Positions 1 to 12,300 of a DNA stretch of 64,000 nucleotides are shown in pieces (positions within the stretch are counted from its first letter, which is position 1; each line of letters starts with the position of its first letter). Made by a program: the position numbers and the translations under genes. The notes under the pieces were generated by a model. It had not been told where the DNA came from. It ran no database searches and saw only the letters and a list, made by a program, of their open reading frames with translations. Source of the DNA: Cenococcum geophilum 1.58 (lineage: Eukaryota > Ascomycota > Dothideomycetes > Gloniales > Gloniaceae); contig KV748232.1 in the NCBI GenBank assembly GCA_001692895.1, positions 744,001 to 808,000 of the forward strand, read 5' to 3'.

Positions 1-560
1 TCGTTTTTATAGTGCTTTAATAGCCAACCTCTAACACCTTTTATTTGCTTGCCGGTGACGTTAATAGGCCTTTTATTACGGGCAATAGGATTACAGAGGT
101 AGGCAATTATTATAAGGGGGTGGTAGAGCTTTTTGAAGCGCTAGTTAATAAGCTTATATACCTCCAAATTGTAATAAAGCCTTGTAGGAAATACTACGGT
201 GGACTTATTAATAGGCTGGGTATATAGGTAAACAAGAAGTCAACAACGTAATAATAACTAGTAAAGTGGTTGCCTAATAGATTAACTCTAATATATTCTA
301 AGATTCACTATAAAGAGAAGAACTATCTAGGTAGGGACTGTAGTCCTTTAAATACACGACTGTACTCCTAAGAAATCCTCCTTATACGTAAAGTACGTCT
401 TATATATAAGGTACGTAGGTTCCCTCCGTTCCTCTTATTTAATACGTAGCACGTTATATAACCTTAGTTACTATTCCTCATCACATAGTTCTATCGGCTC
501 CATTCTGGACCGTGCCTCAATTAGCTAACTAGCTGCTTCCAACTCCTCTCCTAGTAGTTA
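1..560. repeat. Decayed dispersed repeat (unclassified)
   Basis: AT-rich, TpA-saturated DNA without a supportable gene. The part from about 170 to 350 recurs in the window at about 4560-4714 and 40600-40755: all three share a tract around TAATAGATTAACTCTAAT followed by TCTAAGATTYACTATAAAGAG. The 60-aa open frame at 45-227 is not convincing. From 361 the text changes to TGTACTCCTAAG and runs to GTTCGTAACA near 588, which has the look of an LTR (TG...CA), but no matching 5-bp flanks were found. Best read as the end of an old LTR-retrotransposon relic. Confidence 0.45.
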
Positions 561-1157
561 TAACATCGTACTTAAAGCGTTCGTAACACAAATAAGTAAA
601 TAGAGAATTTAATAAGGTAGCCGTCTCTTTAAGTAAGAAGGTGTAATAAGCGTATAAGCGCGAGAGCTTTAACTTATTAGTTTTAAGTAATATTGTTACT
701 TAAAGAAAAGGTATTAATAGAGCCCCCAATTCCTTTGTTTTGGCCCAGTATTACTTATTAAGGATTACGTTCCTTATCCTATTATACTTCTCCTTTGCAT
801 TTACGTCTAGCTTACTACCTTGATAAGCTTATTAATTAAGAATAGCTTATTATATTGCTTTAATATTGCTAATATTTAATTAGACGGTGTATAATTTGCC
901 CTACTACCTTATTTTACCTAGCAGTTATAAAGTGATAAACTTTTAATTAATTTCTTTAGCAGTAGCTTTAAGTAGGCCATTTAATACACCTAAATTCTTC
1001 CAATATTAATTAACCTCTTTAACGGCTTTAAAGTGTTAATAAAGCTTTAGCATCTTTATAATTCAGTATGGTTTTAAATAAGCCTTATCGCGATAAGTCT
1101 TGGCATACCCTAAATAAATTTTCAGTTACCTTCTTTTTTATTATTATCGTATAAAAT
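560..1157 (-). pseudogene. Possible 3' part of a minus-strand hAT-like transposase relic
   Basis: Read on the minus strand this stretch shows long coding-like runs interrupted by TAG/TAA stops of the RIP type. It lies immediately left of a plus-strand hAT transposase frame (1158-3260), and the minus-strand hAT relic at 3480-4450 points towards it. I infer that it is the C-terminal remainder of that minus-strand gene, split by insertion of the plus-strand hAT. No diagnostic motif is preserved here, so the assignment rests on position and strand. Confidence 0.25.
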
Positions 1158-3260
1158 ATAGCTTTAGAAGTGGAATCAGAAGCTCTCGACTCTATTAATA
1201 CCTCTAAATCGAAAAATACAAGAGGTTGCTCAGCTCTTTTAACATAGGAGTATACCTGTCCACTAAGTAATAATAAGCCCGTATAAAATAAAAAAGCCCG
1301 TCTTTTATTCTATTATAAACACTATATAAAGCTATACGCTATATAGTTGACTTCTAACTTCTAAAACTACTTAGTGTTAAAGCATAGTATTATAATTAAG
1401 CCTAAAACTAGTTATATAAAAGAAGCAATACAGGATTAATTAAAAGACCTTTACCTTAAAGCGTCGTCTTAAAATAAGATAGAAGAGCTAGATTTAGAAG
1501 TGCTCCGAGCAGTCTTAAATAAGAAAGTTATTAATAAGGCCCTTATTACATTAATTATCGTATAAAACCTACTATTTTGGATAGTTAAGTAGCTAGAATT
1601 CCATGTCCTTCTATAGTTAATTAATCCCAAAGTAGACGGCTATATAACTACAGCCTATTTAGAAGTTAGGAAAAAGATCTATAACTTATAGCTATCGCAA
1701 AAGGATATTATATAAAAGAGGCTGCAGTCTATATTAATAAGTATTTACCTTTCCGTTAATATCTAGACCTCTTTAAATAATTACCTTCTCCTCGTAATTT
1801 GCGGCCATTTTATTAATAGCTAGGAGAAGCTTATAAACGCTCTCCTTGGCCTTTATACAGTAGCCTCTTATAGCGGGGATAAGTAATAAAATACTCTCCT
1901 TTTAGTGCTTAAGGACTATAGGATTATATAAAAGCTAGGTACTATTATATCTAATAACCATACTATAAATAATAAGCTCTGTTATACGATAAGCAACTAG
2001 CTTCTTTAAAAAGAGGGAATTAAATAAAATCCTATCTACTAACGGATCTGTTATTAGGGTTATATTCTAAACCTTACTATATAGGCTTTCCTTTTTAAAA
2101 ACTTAATCAGTTTTAATAATATTAAGTTATACAAAAAAGATAAGATAAAAGGAAAAGGGTTAGATTTAGAAAAGGAGAAAGAGAAGAGTAATATATTTTA
2201 GAAACTTGGCGCACTTAAAAAGCTTTATAATATTACTATACATACCTATAGCTTAGCTAGTTATATAAGCGAGTTTAAAAGTCTTATAGGGAGAAGAATT
2301 CCGCTTAATAATTATATAAGATAGAATAGCTGGTATCTTATACTTAGCGTAGCAATTTAAAAAGAGTCTGCCCTTAATATGTATACTAAGCGTAACCTTA
2401 ATATACTTAAAAAGGACTATCTTAGTCCAAAGGACTGGGAGGCTCTTTATACAATAAAAAATTTTCTTTAAATATTCCACTAGGCAACCCTAAAATGCTA
2501 GGGACATAAAGCAACGCTTAAGAATGTGCTCTTTATAATAGATATTATAATTAAGCACCTTAATAAATCCTAGGTTAGTCTATCCTACCTTTTTATTTCC
2601 TAGCTAATATATAATAGAAGGAGTATATATCTAATAAGGAGTTCTTTAAACGTATTAAAAATGCCTAGAATACCTTTAATAAGTATTACTATAAAACAGA
2701 TAACTTACCCCTTTACGCCGCTGCGCTTATTCTTTATCTAGCCCGTTATATAAGATATATTAAGTAGGTTTAGAAGAAGGAGTAGTATAAGCCTACACTT
2801 AATAGCGTTAAAGAGCTTTAGGAGAGATATTGGAATAGGAGTTCTATGTCTAAAAGTATACTGTCGTATAAAAAGCTAGCTCTAGCTTAAGACCTTAATA
2901 AGTTTAATAAGATCGCCGAGGATCTTAATAGCATAATGTTTTAACTAAAAAGTTAGGACGAGTATAAGGACTTTATCTCTAAGATACTATATAAAATTTC
3001 AACAACTACGCTTTAGTGGTGGTCTTAAGAACAGCAACGAAAGCGCTAGCTATGGCTCTCGCTTATAGCAATCGAAATTCTCTTAATTCCGGCGATAAGC
3101 GATGACCTAGAGAGAGTCTTTTTAGGAGGATGTTGTACGGTATTATAGGATAGAATGCAGATAGATTCTAAAACTCTTAAGGAAACAAAGTGTTTAAAGA
3201 ATTAGTATTAGAGAAGAATTACAAGAGAGATAGGGGATTTTTCTCTAAGTATTTAGCTAT
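1158..3260 (+). pseudogene. hAT-family transposase relic, RIP-inactivated
   Basis: hAT transposases cut and paste DNA through an RNase H-like core and dimerise through a C-terminal hAT domain. The likely start codon is mutated to ATA at 1158 (reads xASEVESEA in frame). Near the N-terminus a BED-type zinc finger is visible in degraded form (paired Cys positions now Tyr, followed by NF..YL..KHS). The C-terminal dimerisation motif is clear at about 3060-3160: LLIPAISDDLERVFLGG. Many in-frame TAG/TAA stops replace Gln, Trp and Arg codons, so the gene is dead. The same motif layout occurs in the nested hAT at 22636-24735, which marks the two as relatives. Exact element ends were not found; short GCAATATC repeats at 3316-3361 lie in the expected subterminal position on the 3' side. 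Confidence 0.75.
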
Positions 3261-3311
3261 TATATAGTTAAGGGGGAGACCCTATAACACCTTATATGCC
3301 TATTTATTCCT

Positions 3312-3362
3312 ACTATAATATCCGCTATATCCGCAATATCTGCAATATCCGCAATATCTACC
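3312..3362. repeat. hAT subterminal short repeats
   Basis: A run of near-identical 9-mers (ATATCCGCA, ATATCTGCA, ATATCCGCA) follows the hAT transposase relic. Short clustered repeats near the termini are usual transposase-binding sites in hAT elements; the nested hAT further right has comparable GGCCAATATC clusters at both ends. Function is inferred from position. Confidence 0.5.
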
Positions 3363-3479
3363 GAACTTTACTAATAACCGTCTGCCTAGTTAGGGTAGAA
3401 AAGCTCCGTATAGGGCACTTTTATCCTTATTAATTGCGATATTTTATGCATTTTCTATTGGATAAAGGATATTTTATGC

Positions 3480-4450
3480 TCGCTTATCGCATAATTGAAA
3501 ACTATACTAATTTATAATACCCTTAACCAAAAGGTTTGTTATATAAGAGCCGCAGCCAAGGCAGAAAATCTTAGGATACTCCTTTTATACACCCTTCTAA
3601 GACTTATATTACTAGCGTTTTTAGTAATTATAGCGACAATATTCTTAGGACCAATTTCTTTAATTGTCTTATTTAAACCGTCTGCAATATATTAACTAGT
3701 ATGGCGATCCTTTTCTATTATAATTAACTTTAGAAATATAGCCTCTAATTAAGCAATTAACAGATAGTTAATAATACTCTCGCCCTAAGTATTTAACCAG
3801 CTATTAGATACTAACGTTAACTTACCTAAATATTAAGCAATTAGACCGTTTATTCTAGCCTTAAGCTTCTTATATAATTAATTAAGAAAAGGATTAGCTA
3901 GCTAGTAGCATAAGGGAGGCTTATAGGCAGGTTAAATTTAATAGAGGAACTTAAGGAACAGCTTATTCTTAACTTAGAATAATTAGTAAGTAATTAAAAT
4001 ATTAATTAAACGGCTACTTACTAAACTTAGAGCAATTCTAGCACTAAAAAAGAACTTAGTAAGAAGCTCGTTAAGTACAGCTACTTCCGCTGTCTTAATT
4101 CTATTATACTAAGTTCCCTTACACAGTCGCTTATAATTAGGCTTTAATAAAGCGCTTTCTAAAGCCTCTAATAAGTGTGGTTAATATTCGGAATATAGGA
4201 GTTAAGGTAGTTCTTAGTACTTTTTAAGATAGGCAACAACTTTCTAACGGCTATTTAAGTGCTATATCTTCTGGCAGTAAATATAGATAACCTTTAGGTG
4301 GGTTTTACTAGGGAGCTTATAGGTAGCAACTTCCTTCTAGCATTAATCGGCTATAGAGCCTCCTATTTAGTAACGGTGGCCCTTAGTTAAACGGTTTAAG
4401 GTAAGCTTAAAACACCACGCTAAGACTTATAATAAAGACTCAGATATAGC
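3480..4450 (-). pseudogene. hAT-like transposase relic with DUF659-type core
   Basis: Minus-strand translation of about 3740-3600 gives ADGLNKTIKEIGPKNIVAI followed by T-x-NASN, the signature of the DUF659/RNase H-like core of one hAT transposase group. Slightly further on, after a frame change, YPRIFCLGCGSYITNLL matches the usual Cys-rich continuation. The stretch to about 4450 carries further coding-like minus-strand text with RIP-type stops. The relic is truncated at the left by the plus-strand hAT element. Catalytic residues cannot be checked because of the frame damage. The 66-aa open frame on the other strand at 3495-3695 is an antisense shadow of this gene. Confidence 0.55.
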
Positions 4451-4559
4451 TTAAAGAAAGAGTGCGATAAACGGCGTTGCAAGTAGATGCTCTGCTCTAG
4501 TAGTTTGCTATAGGCGAGCTATCTAAAGAAAAAATTCTTTATTATACTGTTTACTAAGT

Positions 4560-4714
4560 ATACAGCCCATATATTATATAGTGTAAGCCTTTAAAATACA
4601 CGTGTAAGTATAAGCTTACACCCCTACTAATAGATTAGCTCCAATTATATTCTAAGATTTACTATAAAGAGATAACTATCTAAGGTAGGAATTGTGGTCC
4701 TTTAAATATATAAC
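4560..4714. repeat. Copy of the dispersed repeat at 170-360
   Basis: Shares the TAATAGATTAGCTCCAAT ... CTAAGATTTACTATAAAGAG block with 270-350 and with 40725-40755, ending in TGGTCCTTTAAATA just before the solo LTR. No coding content. Confidence 0.6.
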
Positions 4715-4920
4715 TGTTACGGCCCTAATGCATAACTTGGATAGGGGGCTTAGTCAGGGTTCGGCTAAAGGCTTGGCTCCCCCTTGTATATAGACGTGTC
4801 CTCACCGCCATCTTCTTCTTCTCCTTATCTTAATATCCGGGTCTATAGACATTCCAATTATACAGGCTTGCATACGTTCTAAACGGCGCTCGTGCCTCAA
4901 TTGACTAAGTCGCTGTGACA
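4715..4920. mobile_element. Solo LTR, 206 bp, family TGTTACGG...GTGACA
   Basis: Begins TGTTACGGCCC and ends CTGTGACA, giving the TG...CA ends and short inverted termini of an LTR. Flanking 5-mers are ATAAC (4710-4714) and ACAAC (4921-4925), equal except for one C-to-T change in a CpA context, as RIP would cause. The 3' half (GTGCCTCAATTGACTAAGT) is shared with the LTR at 44428-44628 and an LTR-like end at about 12170. Less mutated than its surroundings. Confidence 0.7.
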
Positions 4921-5411
4921 ACAACCTAACTTCTATAAAATGTACTAGGAACGTTAGTACGTAACGTCCTTACGTTTCCACGTTCCCACGTCCCGAACTC
5001 TTGTCCTGTAATCTCCTATGTGACCTCGCTTATCCTTTATCCCATAATAATCGGCTCTAACGCCTTTAAGAAAAATATACCTTTAACGGCTTTTATAATA
5101 GCTATCTTTTCTAACATACTACCTTTTTAGTAATAGTAAGAGTAGTAGCACTAGTAGATCTAATACCTAAAATTTAAAATATTTCTAAAAAAAAAAGTAC
5201 ATAGAAAAAAACTGTAAGTAAATAAAGTGAGAGGCTATATATTAAATAATTCTTCCTAGTAAAAAGAAAGCCTAAGATATTAGAAAATCTAATAATTAAG
5301 TAATTGCTAAGGTAGAAGACCGAAAAACGAATTTTCTAAAATGGTTTAAATTTTTAAATTGTTAATTTAAAACTAATATATTAAAATAACCAAGAAACTA
5401 GTAAGCGGTAT
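4921..5411. other. Decayed AT-rich stretch
   Basis: No gene or recognisable element. Contains a homopurine tract of A residues near 5190 and TA-rich text typical of RIP-mutated repeats. It ends at the GGTAT duplicated by the copia insertion. Confidence 0.5.
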
Positions 5412-5627
5412 TGTTGGGAATAAAGGTAAATGGTCACCATATAAGGCATATTGCCGTCACGTATAGCAAGTTGCCGTTACGTACGGCAAGTTGCCATCAC
5501 GTGCCGCCGCGGCACTAGCGTGGTGAGGAACCTTAAGTTCCTCACCCCTTTCTTAAAGAAGAATATAGAACAATTATTATACTATCTACGAACCGTAGCT
5601 ACGTGATATCCCCTTGTGTAACCAACA
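5412..5627 (+). repeat. 5' LTR of the copia element
   Basis: 216 bp, TGTTGGGAATAAAGG to TGTAACCAACA. Contains three tandem 20-bp units starting TTGCC at 5451, 5471 and 5491, each with a CACGT/TACGT core, plus a CCGCCGCGG palindrome. This copy keeps CACG where the 3' LTR has TATA. Confidence 0.92.
5451..5510. repeat. Three tandem 20-bp units in the copia LTR
   Basis: Units TTGCCGTCACGTATAGCAAG, TTGCCGTTACGTACGGCAAG and TTGCCATCACGTGCCGCCGC sit head to tail in the LTR U3-like part. Each holds an ACGT core, so they may be promoter or enhancer sites of the retrotransposon; the role is inferred. The same array is present, RIP-eroded, in the 3' LTR. Confidence 0.75.
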
Positions 5628-6012
5628 CTAATTAATGGTTAACTTTACTATTATACTATAGAACAGCTAGGTATCACCAAGAAGAGATAAGCCACTATAC
5701 TAGTACTACTTATGCTAAAGGAAGCTATCTTTTAAGGTTAGAACTGGTCCTAAACCTTAAATAGAACTCTTCTATAAATTTAAGGATCTAAAAGGCTAGA
5801 ACTGGTCCTAAGCCTTTCTAAGATTATAGATTCTTACGTCCATTACACAGAATAACACGCTTTATAAATCTTCGCGATTTAAGGCTAGAACTAGTCCTAA
5901 GCCCTATAATCACAAATATATATCTAAACGCGTACTAAATAACAAATATATATCACAAACGCGTACTAAACGACAATCCCTATACCAATAATACTTCCCT
6001 CCCTCTAAAAAC

Positions 6013-9000
6013 ATGGCTACGCCTACTTTAAATAACTAGAAAGACTTCTTACTATTAGGGGTAGCTAAGTACGCGAAACTTATTAATAAAGATTAGGACA
6101 AATTCGCCTTTAATATAATAACTTATACCATAAAACAAGTTAACGGCTTTCTTTTACACTATATTATATTCTACCGAAATAGATACTACGCCAATTTATA
6201 ACTATGGGAGTATTTTAGGGAGGATTTTATAGAATAGACTGCTAATACCTAGGCACTTAGCAACGTTAATATTGTTTAGGATTTTTAAGACTTCCTTTGT
6301 AGGAATGGGGTATATATTACTAAAAACGGTAACCTAATTACTAGCAATATTTAGGCCGTTATTATTAGTATAGAAGAACTAATATAGACAGAAGCTAAGA
6401 TTATACGTTAATTACGGAAACCTAAAAACAACCCATATTCTTTAGAAGGCAACTTTAATTTGTATTAAAACCCCTAGAACACTAACCCCCTACCTAGAGC
6501 TACTCTCCCACCTAAAGGTGCTCTCCTACTTAGAGTTACTCCGCCTCTACCTTCTCTACTCCAGTTAACTAGTAAGCCTTTACTATAAGAAGTTACAAAT
6601 CTAATAAAGGTATATTTAGACAAAGAGAAAAAGTTTAAAGGAGAACTATATAATATACTCGGAGTAAAACTATAGGTCTTTTATAACTGTTATAATAAGG
6701 TTAGAATTTAACGCCATTAGTACTATTATACTTTCTCTATTATATTAAAGGGACGGGCGGTAATATTCTATTATAACCATATTATAGGTAAAAACTATAA
6801 CTTTAATATAATGCTTTAGCTTACTAGAGCCCACTTTAAGACTAATAAAAATCGCTAACTTTATATATCTAAATAGTAGGAGACTATATTCTAGAGAGTT
6901 ATTACTTCTAACCTAATAAAGACTTATTTAGAGTGCCTTTAACTACTCTTTAATAAACTCTAAAAAATCTAACGTAGCCTTACTAAAACTTACTAAAATA
7001 AGAATAGTTTAAGGGACTAGGTTATCTTAGCATGCTATAGCGTTCCTAAGTATAACTTAGCGCTATATAAACCTGTGGATATATTTAAAGGAGTATATAC
7101 TAAGCTACGCTCTACTATAGGTACTGCGATGCGAATATAAGAATCTTAATAGTTTTATACCGAAAACCCTACTTAACTAAGTATTTCTAACTAATATAAT
7201 TATAACTAGACTAATTAAATATATAGTAGCCGTAGTAGGGAATACGGAAGAGGGTATAATTAATGTTAACTATAAGGTGGTTATAAAGGTCCTTATAGAG
7301 GTTTATTTTAAAGTAATCGCTAAAAAAAGTGCTATATTTATAAGAAGCCAAATTGCTAGTTAACTAGACACTCCCTTAATAAGCGAAAAGAGGCATATAA
7401 TAAGTTCCGTTAGAGTATAAGAAATATTAAAAATTATAAGGTTACTATAGCCTACTTCTAAAGCTTTCTAGTTTAATATAAAGCGTAGAAGATCTTAAGG
7501 GTAAGGTTAATAAGGTTAAATAGCTCCTTATAGATATAGAAATTAAGGACTACTTACCTAACCAATACTTTACTAAGTATAGTAAGGTAAATAGCACATA
7601 AACCGTCGCTATTCTTAATAACCAATCTACGCTCTATTTTATTATAAAGTTAGATATCTTTAACGAGCCAAAGGAGAGCTCCGCGTTTTCCTTTAATAAT
7701 AGATACTCGGCGAACGTCTTCTATAGTATTATGCCGGATACTAGAGCCGCAGGAGTATCTATAGTAGAAAAACCTTAAGTTCGAGCCCTTTAGCAGCTTA
7801 ATAGCTCTATTTAGATTAACTATTTAACGGCAGGCCAATATATAATTCGTTTTAGTAAGGGTACTGCAATCTCTCTTAGCATAATTAGGGTTTAAACCCC
7901 CTTAGAGTATATTACTTTTTACGTTATTCCCATAAACACCCTATTTCTATTTTACATTAGAGATATAGATAAACTAGGCGTTAAGCTTAATAACCTTAAA
8001 AATATGCTTATGTAGGGAGATAATCGGGTGCCTATTATACGTAAGTAGGGTTACCCTTAGCTACTCCTTTAATAACTAGAAAAGAGTATTGCTTAGAGCC
8101 ATTTAACTAAGTTAGAGTTACGTCAACTACACCATTATTTTAGCCACCTATCCGTTTATTAATTACTTAGGGTTCTTTAGTAAGCAGGCTATAAAGTTAA
8201 GGTTAAGGCAATTAAGCATCTTATAAAGTACTACTATCACTACTAAATAAACTAGAAGTCCCCTAGCCGATTTAAGTTTACCCTTAAAGATAACTATAAC
8301 TTTAACTTCTATATCATCGTTAACGTTATATATCTTAGCGGTAAGCTAGTACTCTAAGTTATTAACTTCTTAACCTCTTTTTAAGCCGCATAATTCTTAA
8401 AGGATATATTAGCTAGGAATGCATAGGATACCCTTTAGTTATACTAGATTAATATCTACCTAGGACCCCCTAATTAAATCATCCACAATATAAAAAAGAA
8501 CTTCTTATTTATAGAGTTCCGATAATAAATAAAGGCAATGGCAATTAAGGTTAAGGAAGTCCCTATTAAGGCATATAATAGTATTAAAAAAGTAGAGTAA
8601 TATTATGCGCCATTACGCCGCGTATATAAGATTATCTCTTTAAAACTAAAGGATGTTAGCGAAGAACTTACCTTATAAATGGCTATTAAAGCTATTAACA
8701 ATTCCGCTAGCCTAGATAGACTTATACCTATATTACTAGTCTTTAGCGCCTACCCACAAATAACTAACAATTTTTTACTATCTCTCTCCGTTATATAATA
8801 AGCTAAGGCGATTTATAAGGCAATAAAGGAGGTGCGACGCCTCTATGCTATACGCCAGGTCAATAACGCATTAGGAATAAGAAATGGCCCAAATACCTTA
8901 ACTGCGCTCAATCTACTACTCTAGTCTAAAGTACGCGTATAGCGTAAAAGGGGAGGATAGTTAGGCCCACATTAACTTATTATAATTAATAGTTAAACTT

Positions 9001-10914
9001 ATACTATTTAGATGCCTTACAGACCCACCTAATTCCATTTAACTGTTATTAAGCCCTACTATAAAGATAACAATTCTAAGCCTTTACAGAATGCCCTAGA
9101 AGATGCCCTAGAAGAAAACTATAATTAATATACTTTAGAAGGCGACTACGATCCTAATATAATTGTAGTAGATGCGCTACAACTATAATGCGGTAGAGGT
9201 CGCCCGAAGGGATTATAAAATTACTAAGACCTTATTAATTTTAAAGAACAATTTATTACCGCTATTAAGAATAAAGTTAAGTTATTAATGGCCTTTATAA
9301 TAGCTAAAGAGAAGGCTAACTTTAAGCTTGTAAAACAGCTCTAAAAAGAAGGTTATATTATAACCCTAGGAGCTTCTTTCTAAGCATCCGACAAGCAGGA
9401 GATCGACGGTCTTATTATAAGAGGAGTCTTTAAATTTAAGAAATATAACCCTACTAAGTTTAATAAAGTTCGCATCTTTAAGTTAAGAATAGTCAATAAG
9501 ATTAAGGGCAAAGCTACTAACGCCCTATTTAAGAAATTAAGGCTTATTATCTAAGGTTACAACAATAATAGTAAAGAGATAATTCTTATACAATCTCCTA
9601 TAATTCAACGAGCTAGTTAGCAAGTCATTGTTATATTAGCTCCCTCCTTAATAAAGAATAAAATGGCGGTTTATTTATAAGATATTACTTAAGCCTACAC
9701 CTAATTAGAGACGCACCTTTAGCGCTTAATATTAGCATACCTTCTAAAGCAAATTCGCCACCAGTATCCTAAAGACATAATTATAGTTATGCTTAAGCCA
9801 TTATATAAAATCGCAGAGGCAGGAACTTACTAGTGGGCTACCTATAGCAAGCACTATAAAGAGAAGCTTTTAATAATTACTTCTATATTTAATCTCTGCT
9901 TCCTTATTACAACTATAGGAACCCTATTTAGAATCGTTAGTATATAAACTAATAATATAATTATCTTAGGAGACGACCAATTCTTAGCTCTTAAAGAGGA
10001 TAAGCTAGTAAAGGTAAATCTTATAGCAAAGCTAAAGGAAAAGCTTAACTTAATAACACTATTACTTTTTAATAGATGCATCCTCTCCCTAAATAAGGAT
10101 TCTATTGCTTTACGCCAAAAGGGTTAAGGCAAGAAGATTAACATTATTAACATTAATTCTCCGAAGTAAGGATATATAGAGTAACGTGCTTATAGAGCTT
10201 ATATTGCTTCTATCTATTAACCTAAGGCTTTATTTAATCTCTTTATTACGGCTTAATACTAGGAACTAACTAAGGACGATATTCTTACCCTAAATAAGCG
10301 TTTTTTCTAGTAAATAAACCATCTTGATCGGGGACTACTCTATATGCCTATTAATCTTCCTACCGCTAAGCTCTTTATATTTATTAATAGATCGTTTATA
10401 AATAATAAAGATTTTAGCTCCTAGTTAGGATATAAGATTATTATCACAAATAAATCTACTAGAGAGAATAACTTTATAATCTANGNNAANCTTATCTATT
10501 AGAGCTTAACTAAGAGTAAGCGTATTACTTAAAGCGTTCTAGCGTTAGAGATATATAGAATAGTTAGCAGAGTTAATATAGCAATTGCAATTGGAACTAC
10601 CCTAAAGATAATTATAGATCGGCTCAAACTTCTTATTATCCCTATAATCGTATGCACCGACTTATATTCCCTCTATAAGTATTTAGTTAAGCTTAGTACT
10701 ATAAAGGAGAAGCGCCTTATAATTAATATTATAGCACTTTAGCAATCCTATAAGCGCTAAAAACTCTTTAAGATTTAATAGATTAATGGCCAAGATAACC
10801 TAGTAGATGTGATAATAAAGGCAAACCCAAANAAGGCACTAGAGACGTTTATTAACATAAATACTCTATATATATAAGTTAAAGGTTAGGTTAAAAGGGA
10901 GTCCCTAGAAATTT
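6013..10914 (+). pseudogene. Copia gag-pol polyprotein, RIP-inactivated
   Basis: Starts ATG at 6013 (MATPTLNN). Gag occupies roughly 6013-7500 and ends with a zinc-knuckle-like segment at about 7320-7400 (KKCYIYKKPNC then TRHS, one Cys now Tyr). A protease-like motif (MPDTRA) lies near 7735. Integrase text is clear at about 8240-8950: SPSRFKFTLKDN, then VIYLSGKLVL and INIYLGPPNQIIH. RT follows at about 9560-10130 with RLILAYL and TNNIIILGDDQF, the degraded active-site region, and RNase H at about 10360-10860 (AKLFIFINRSFINNKD, NGQDNLVDVITKANP). Dozens of RIP-type stops rule out function. The integrase-before-RT order identifies Ty1/copia. The 75-aa open frame on the minus strand at 9854-10081 is a shadow. 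Confidence 0.88.
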
Positions 10915-11259
10915 CTTAGTTATGTAAGGTCTTAAGATATCTAGGAACTTTAACCGGCGGTCAAAGTTGTCTAATTAGTTAAATTCTATAGACCCTGACT
11001 TAAACCAGCCAATTAGGATTTTCTATCCCTAGGATAGAAAATCGCTATTAGCTTACTTACCACTAGTGCCTTGGCAGCCCTACTAATAAGATACCTACCC
11101 ATAACTTATAAGTAAGAAAGCACTATATGCTAAGGGGCAAATTTTAGGACAGCGAGACTTATATTATAATAGCAATAGTAAGTAAGGAGAATTAATTTTT
11201 ATTCCGCTAGTTAAGCGGTATATATATATAGATGGCAACTATAAAAGAAGAGTTGCTAG

Positions 11260-11475
11260 TATTGGGAATAAAGGTAAATGGTTACCATATAAGGCATATT
11301 GCCGTTATATATAGTAAGTTGCCGTTATATGCGGCAAGTTGCTATTATATGCCGCCGCGGCACTAGCGTGGTAAGGAACCTTAAGTTCCTTACCCCTTTC
11401 TTAAAGAAGAATATAGAATAATCATTATACTATCTATGAACCGTAGCTACGTAATATCCCCTTGTATAACCAACA
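11260..11475 (+). repeat. 3' LTR of the copia element
   Basis: 216 bp, TATTGGGAATAAAGG to TATAACCAACA, aligned without gaps by eye to the 5' LTR. Differences are transitions (CACG to TATA, CACC to TACC, CGTG to TATG), the RIP direction. Confidence 0.92.
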
Positions 11476-12300
11476 GGTATAATATAAAACTAAAAAAGGA
11501 AAAAAAATATCTCCTTAAATTAAAAATATAGTTCTGGAGGCCTTTTTTCTATAAAAAATATATAACTTAAAAAATTACTTATTTAAGAAGTAGTTTTAAA
11601 GCTCTAAAAGAGCTATAGAATTATAAATTTAGTATATAAGTTAGTATATAAGCTATATAGCTAATATAAAGCTTTAACTTACTTAAATTTAGTTTATTAA
11701 TTAAGCGTTAAGGTATTAAAGGTAAAAGAGGTTAATCGAGAGTGGAGTTATTCTGGGGCGCCAAGCCCTCGCATATACTAGGCTGTTTTAGGCTTGGCGC
11801 CCCGACTATCCGCGCCCTAATAGTTACCCTGCGAGAAGAAGAAGGGGGTCGCGCTAGACGCGTCATTAAGGAAGCATACGCCTACTATTACAATCCGACG
11901 CTAGCACCGTGCTGCCACGAACCAAATAACGACTGTACCGCTACGGCTACATTCTATCGATAGAACTATGTACTAACTATCCACCGACCAATCAATAGAC
12001 CGAGCTCTATGTTCCACTACTATTTATCTAATTAACGCTAATACCATACTGCTACCCGAATAGACCACTTCTCCCCGGCTTAATATCCGTGCTAATAAAA
12101 TAATAATTGTACAGGTTTGCGCGTCTCTCTTATGCTATGCTAGTGCCTTAATTAACTAAGTTATATAACAATTAATTTATAAAATACCTTAAGTTAACGA
12201 CTTTAATTTTAAAGCTAATTATAGAGCTATTTTACCTACTCTCTAACCCTAACTTTTAAAGGTATAAAGTAAGCAGCGCCGTGTCTTAGATATAGGAAGT
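11476..12300. repeat. Repeat relic with LTR-like right end and a 13-bp inverted repeat
   Basis: From about 11740 the composition becomes less TA-rich. GGGGCGCCAAGCC (11755-11767) and GGCTTGGCGCCCC (11791-11803) form a perfect inverted repeat with a 23-nt spacer. The right end, GTGCCTTAATTAACTAAGT to TATATAACA at 12170, matches the 3' ends of the LTRs at 4715-4920 and 44428-44628, so 11740-12170 is probably another LTR of that family. I could not fix its left end or a target duplication. The 73-aa open frame at 11742-11963 spans this LTR-like text and is not taken as a gene. Confidence 0.45.

Larger units (their letters stand above)
5412..11475 (+). mobile_element. Complete Ty1/copia LTR retrotransposon
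   Basis: 6064-bp element bounded by two 216-bp LTRs with TGTTGG...CCAACA ends and flanked on both sides by a perfect 5-bp duplication GGTAT (5407-5411 and 11476-11480). The interior has the copia order gag, protease, integrase, reverse transcriptase, RNase H, with integrase before RT. The frame is full of TAG/TAA stops, so the element is dead. The two LTRs, identical at insertion, now differ by transitions only, and the 3' LTR is the more heavily mutated of the two. Several N bases lie at 10484-10490 and 10832. Confidence 0.92.

Noticed and set aside
45-227. 60-aa open frame near the left end
   Set aside because: Lies in a dispersed, RIP-mutated repeat; no domain and no start context.
361-588. 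LTR at the left end
   Set aside because: TG...CA ends are present but flanking 5-mers do not match, and no second copy fixes the borders.
9854-10081. 75-aa minus-strand open frame
   Set aside because: Antisense to the copia RT frame, which has recognisable motifs.
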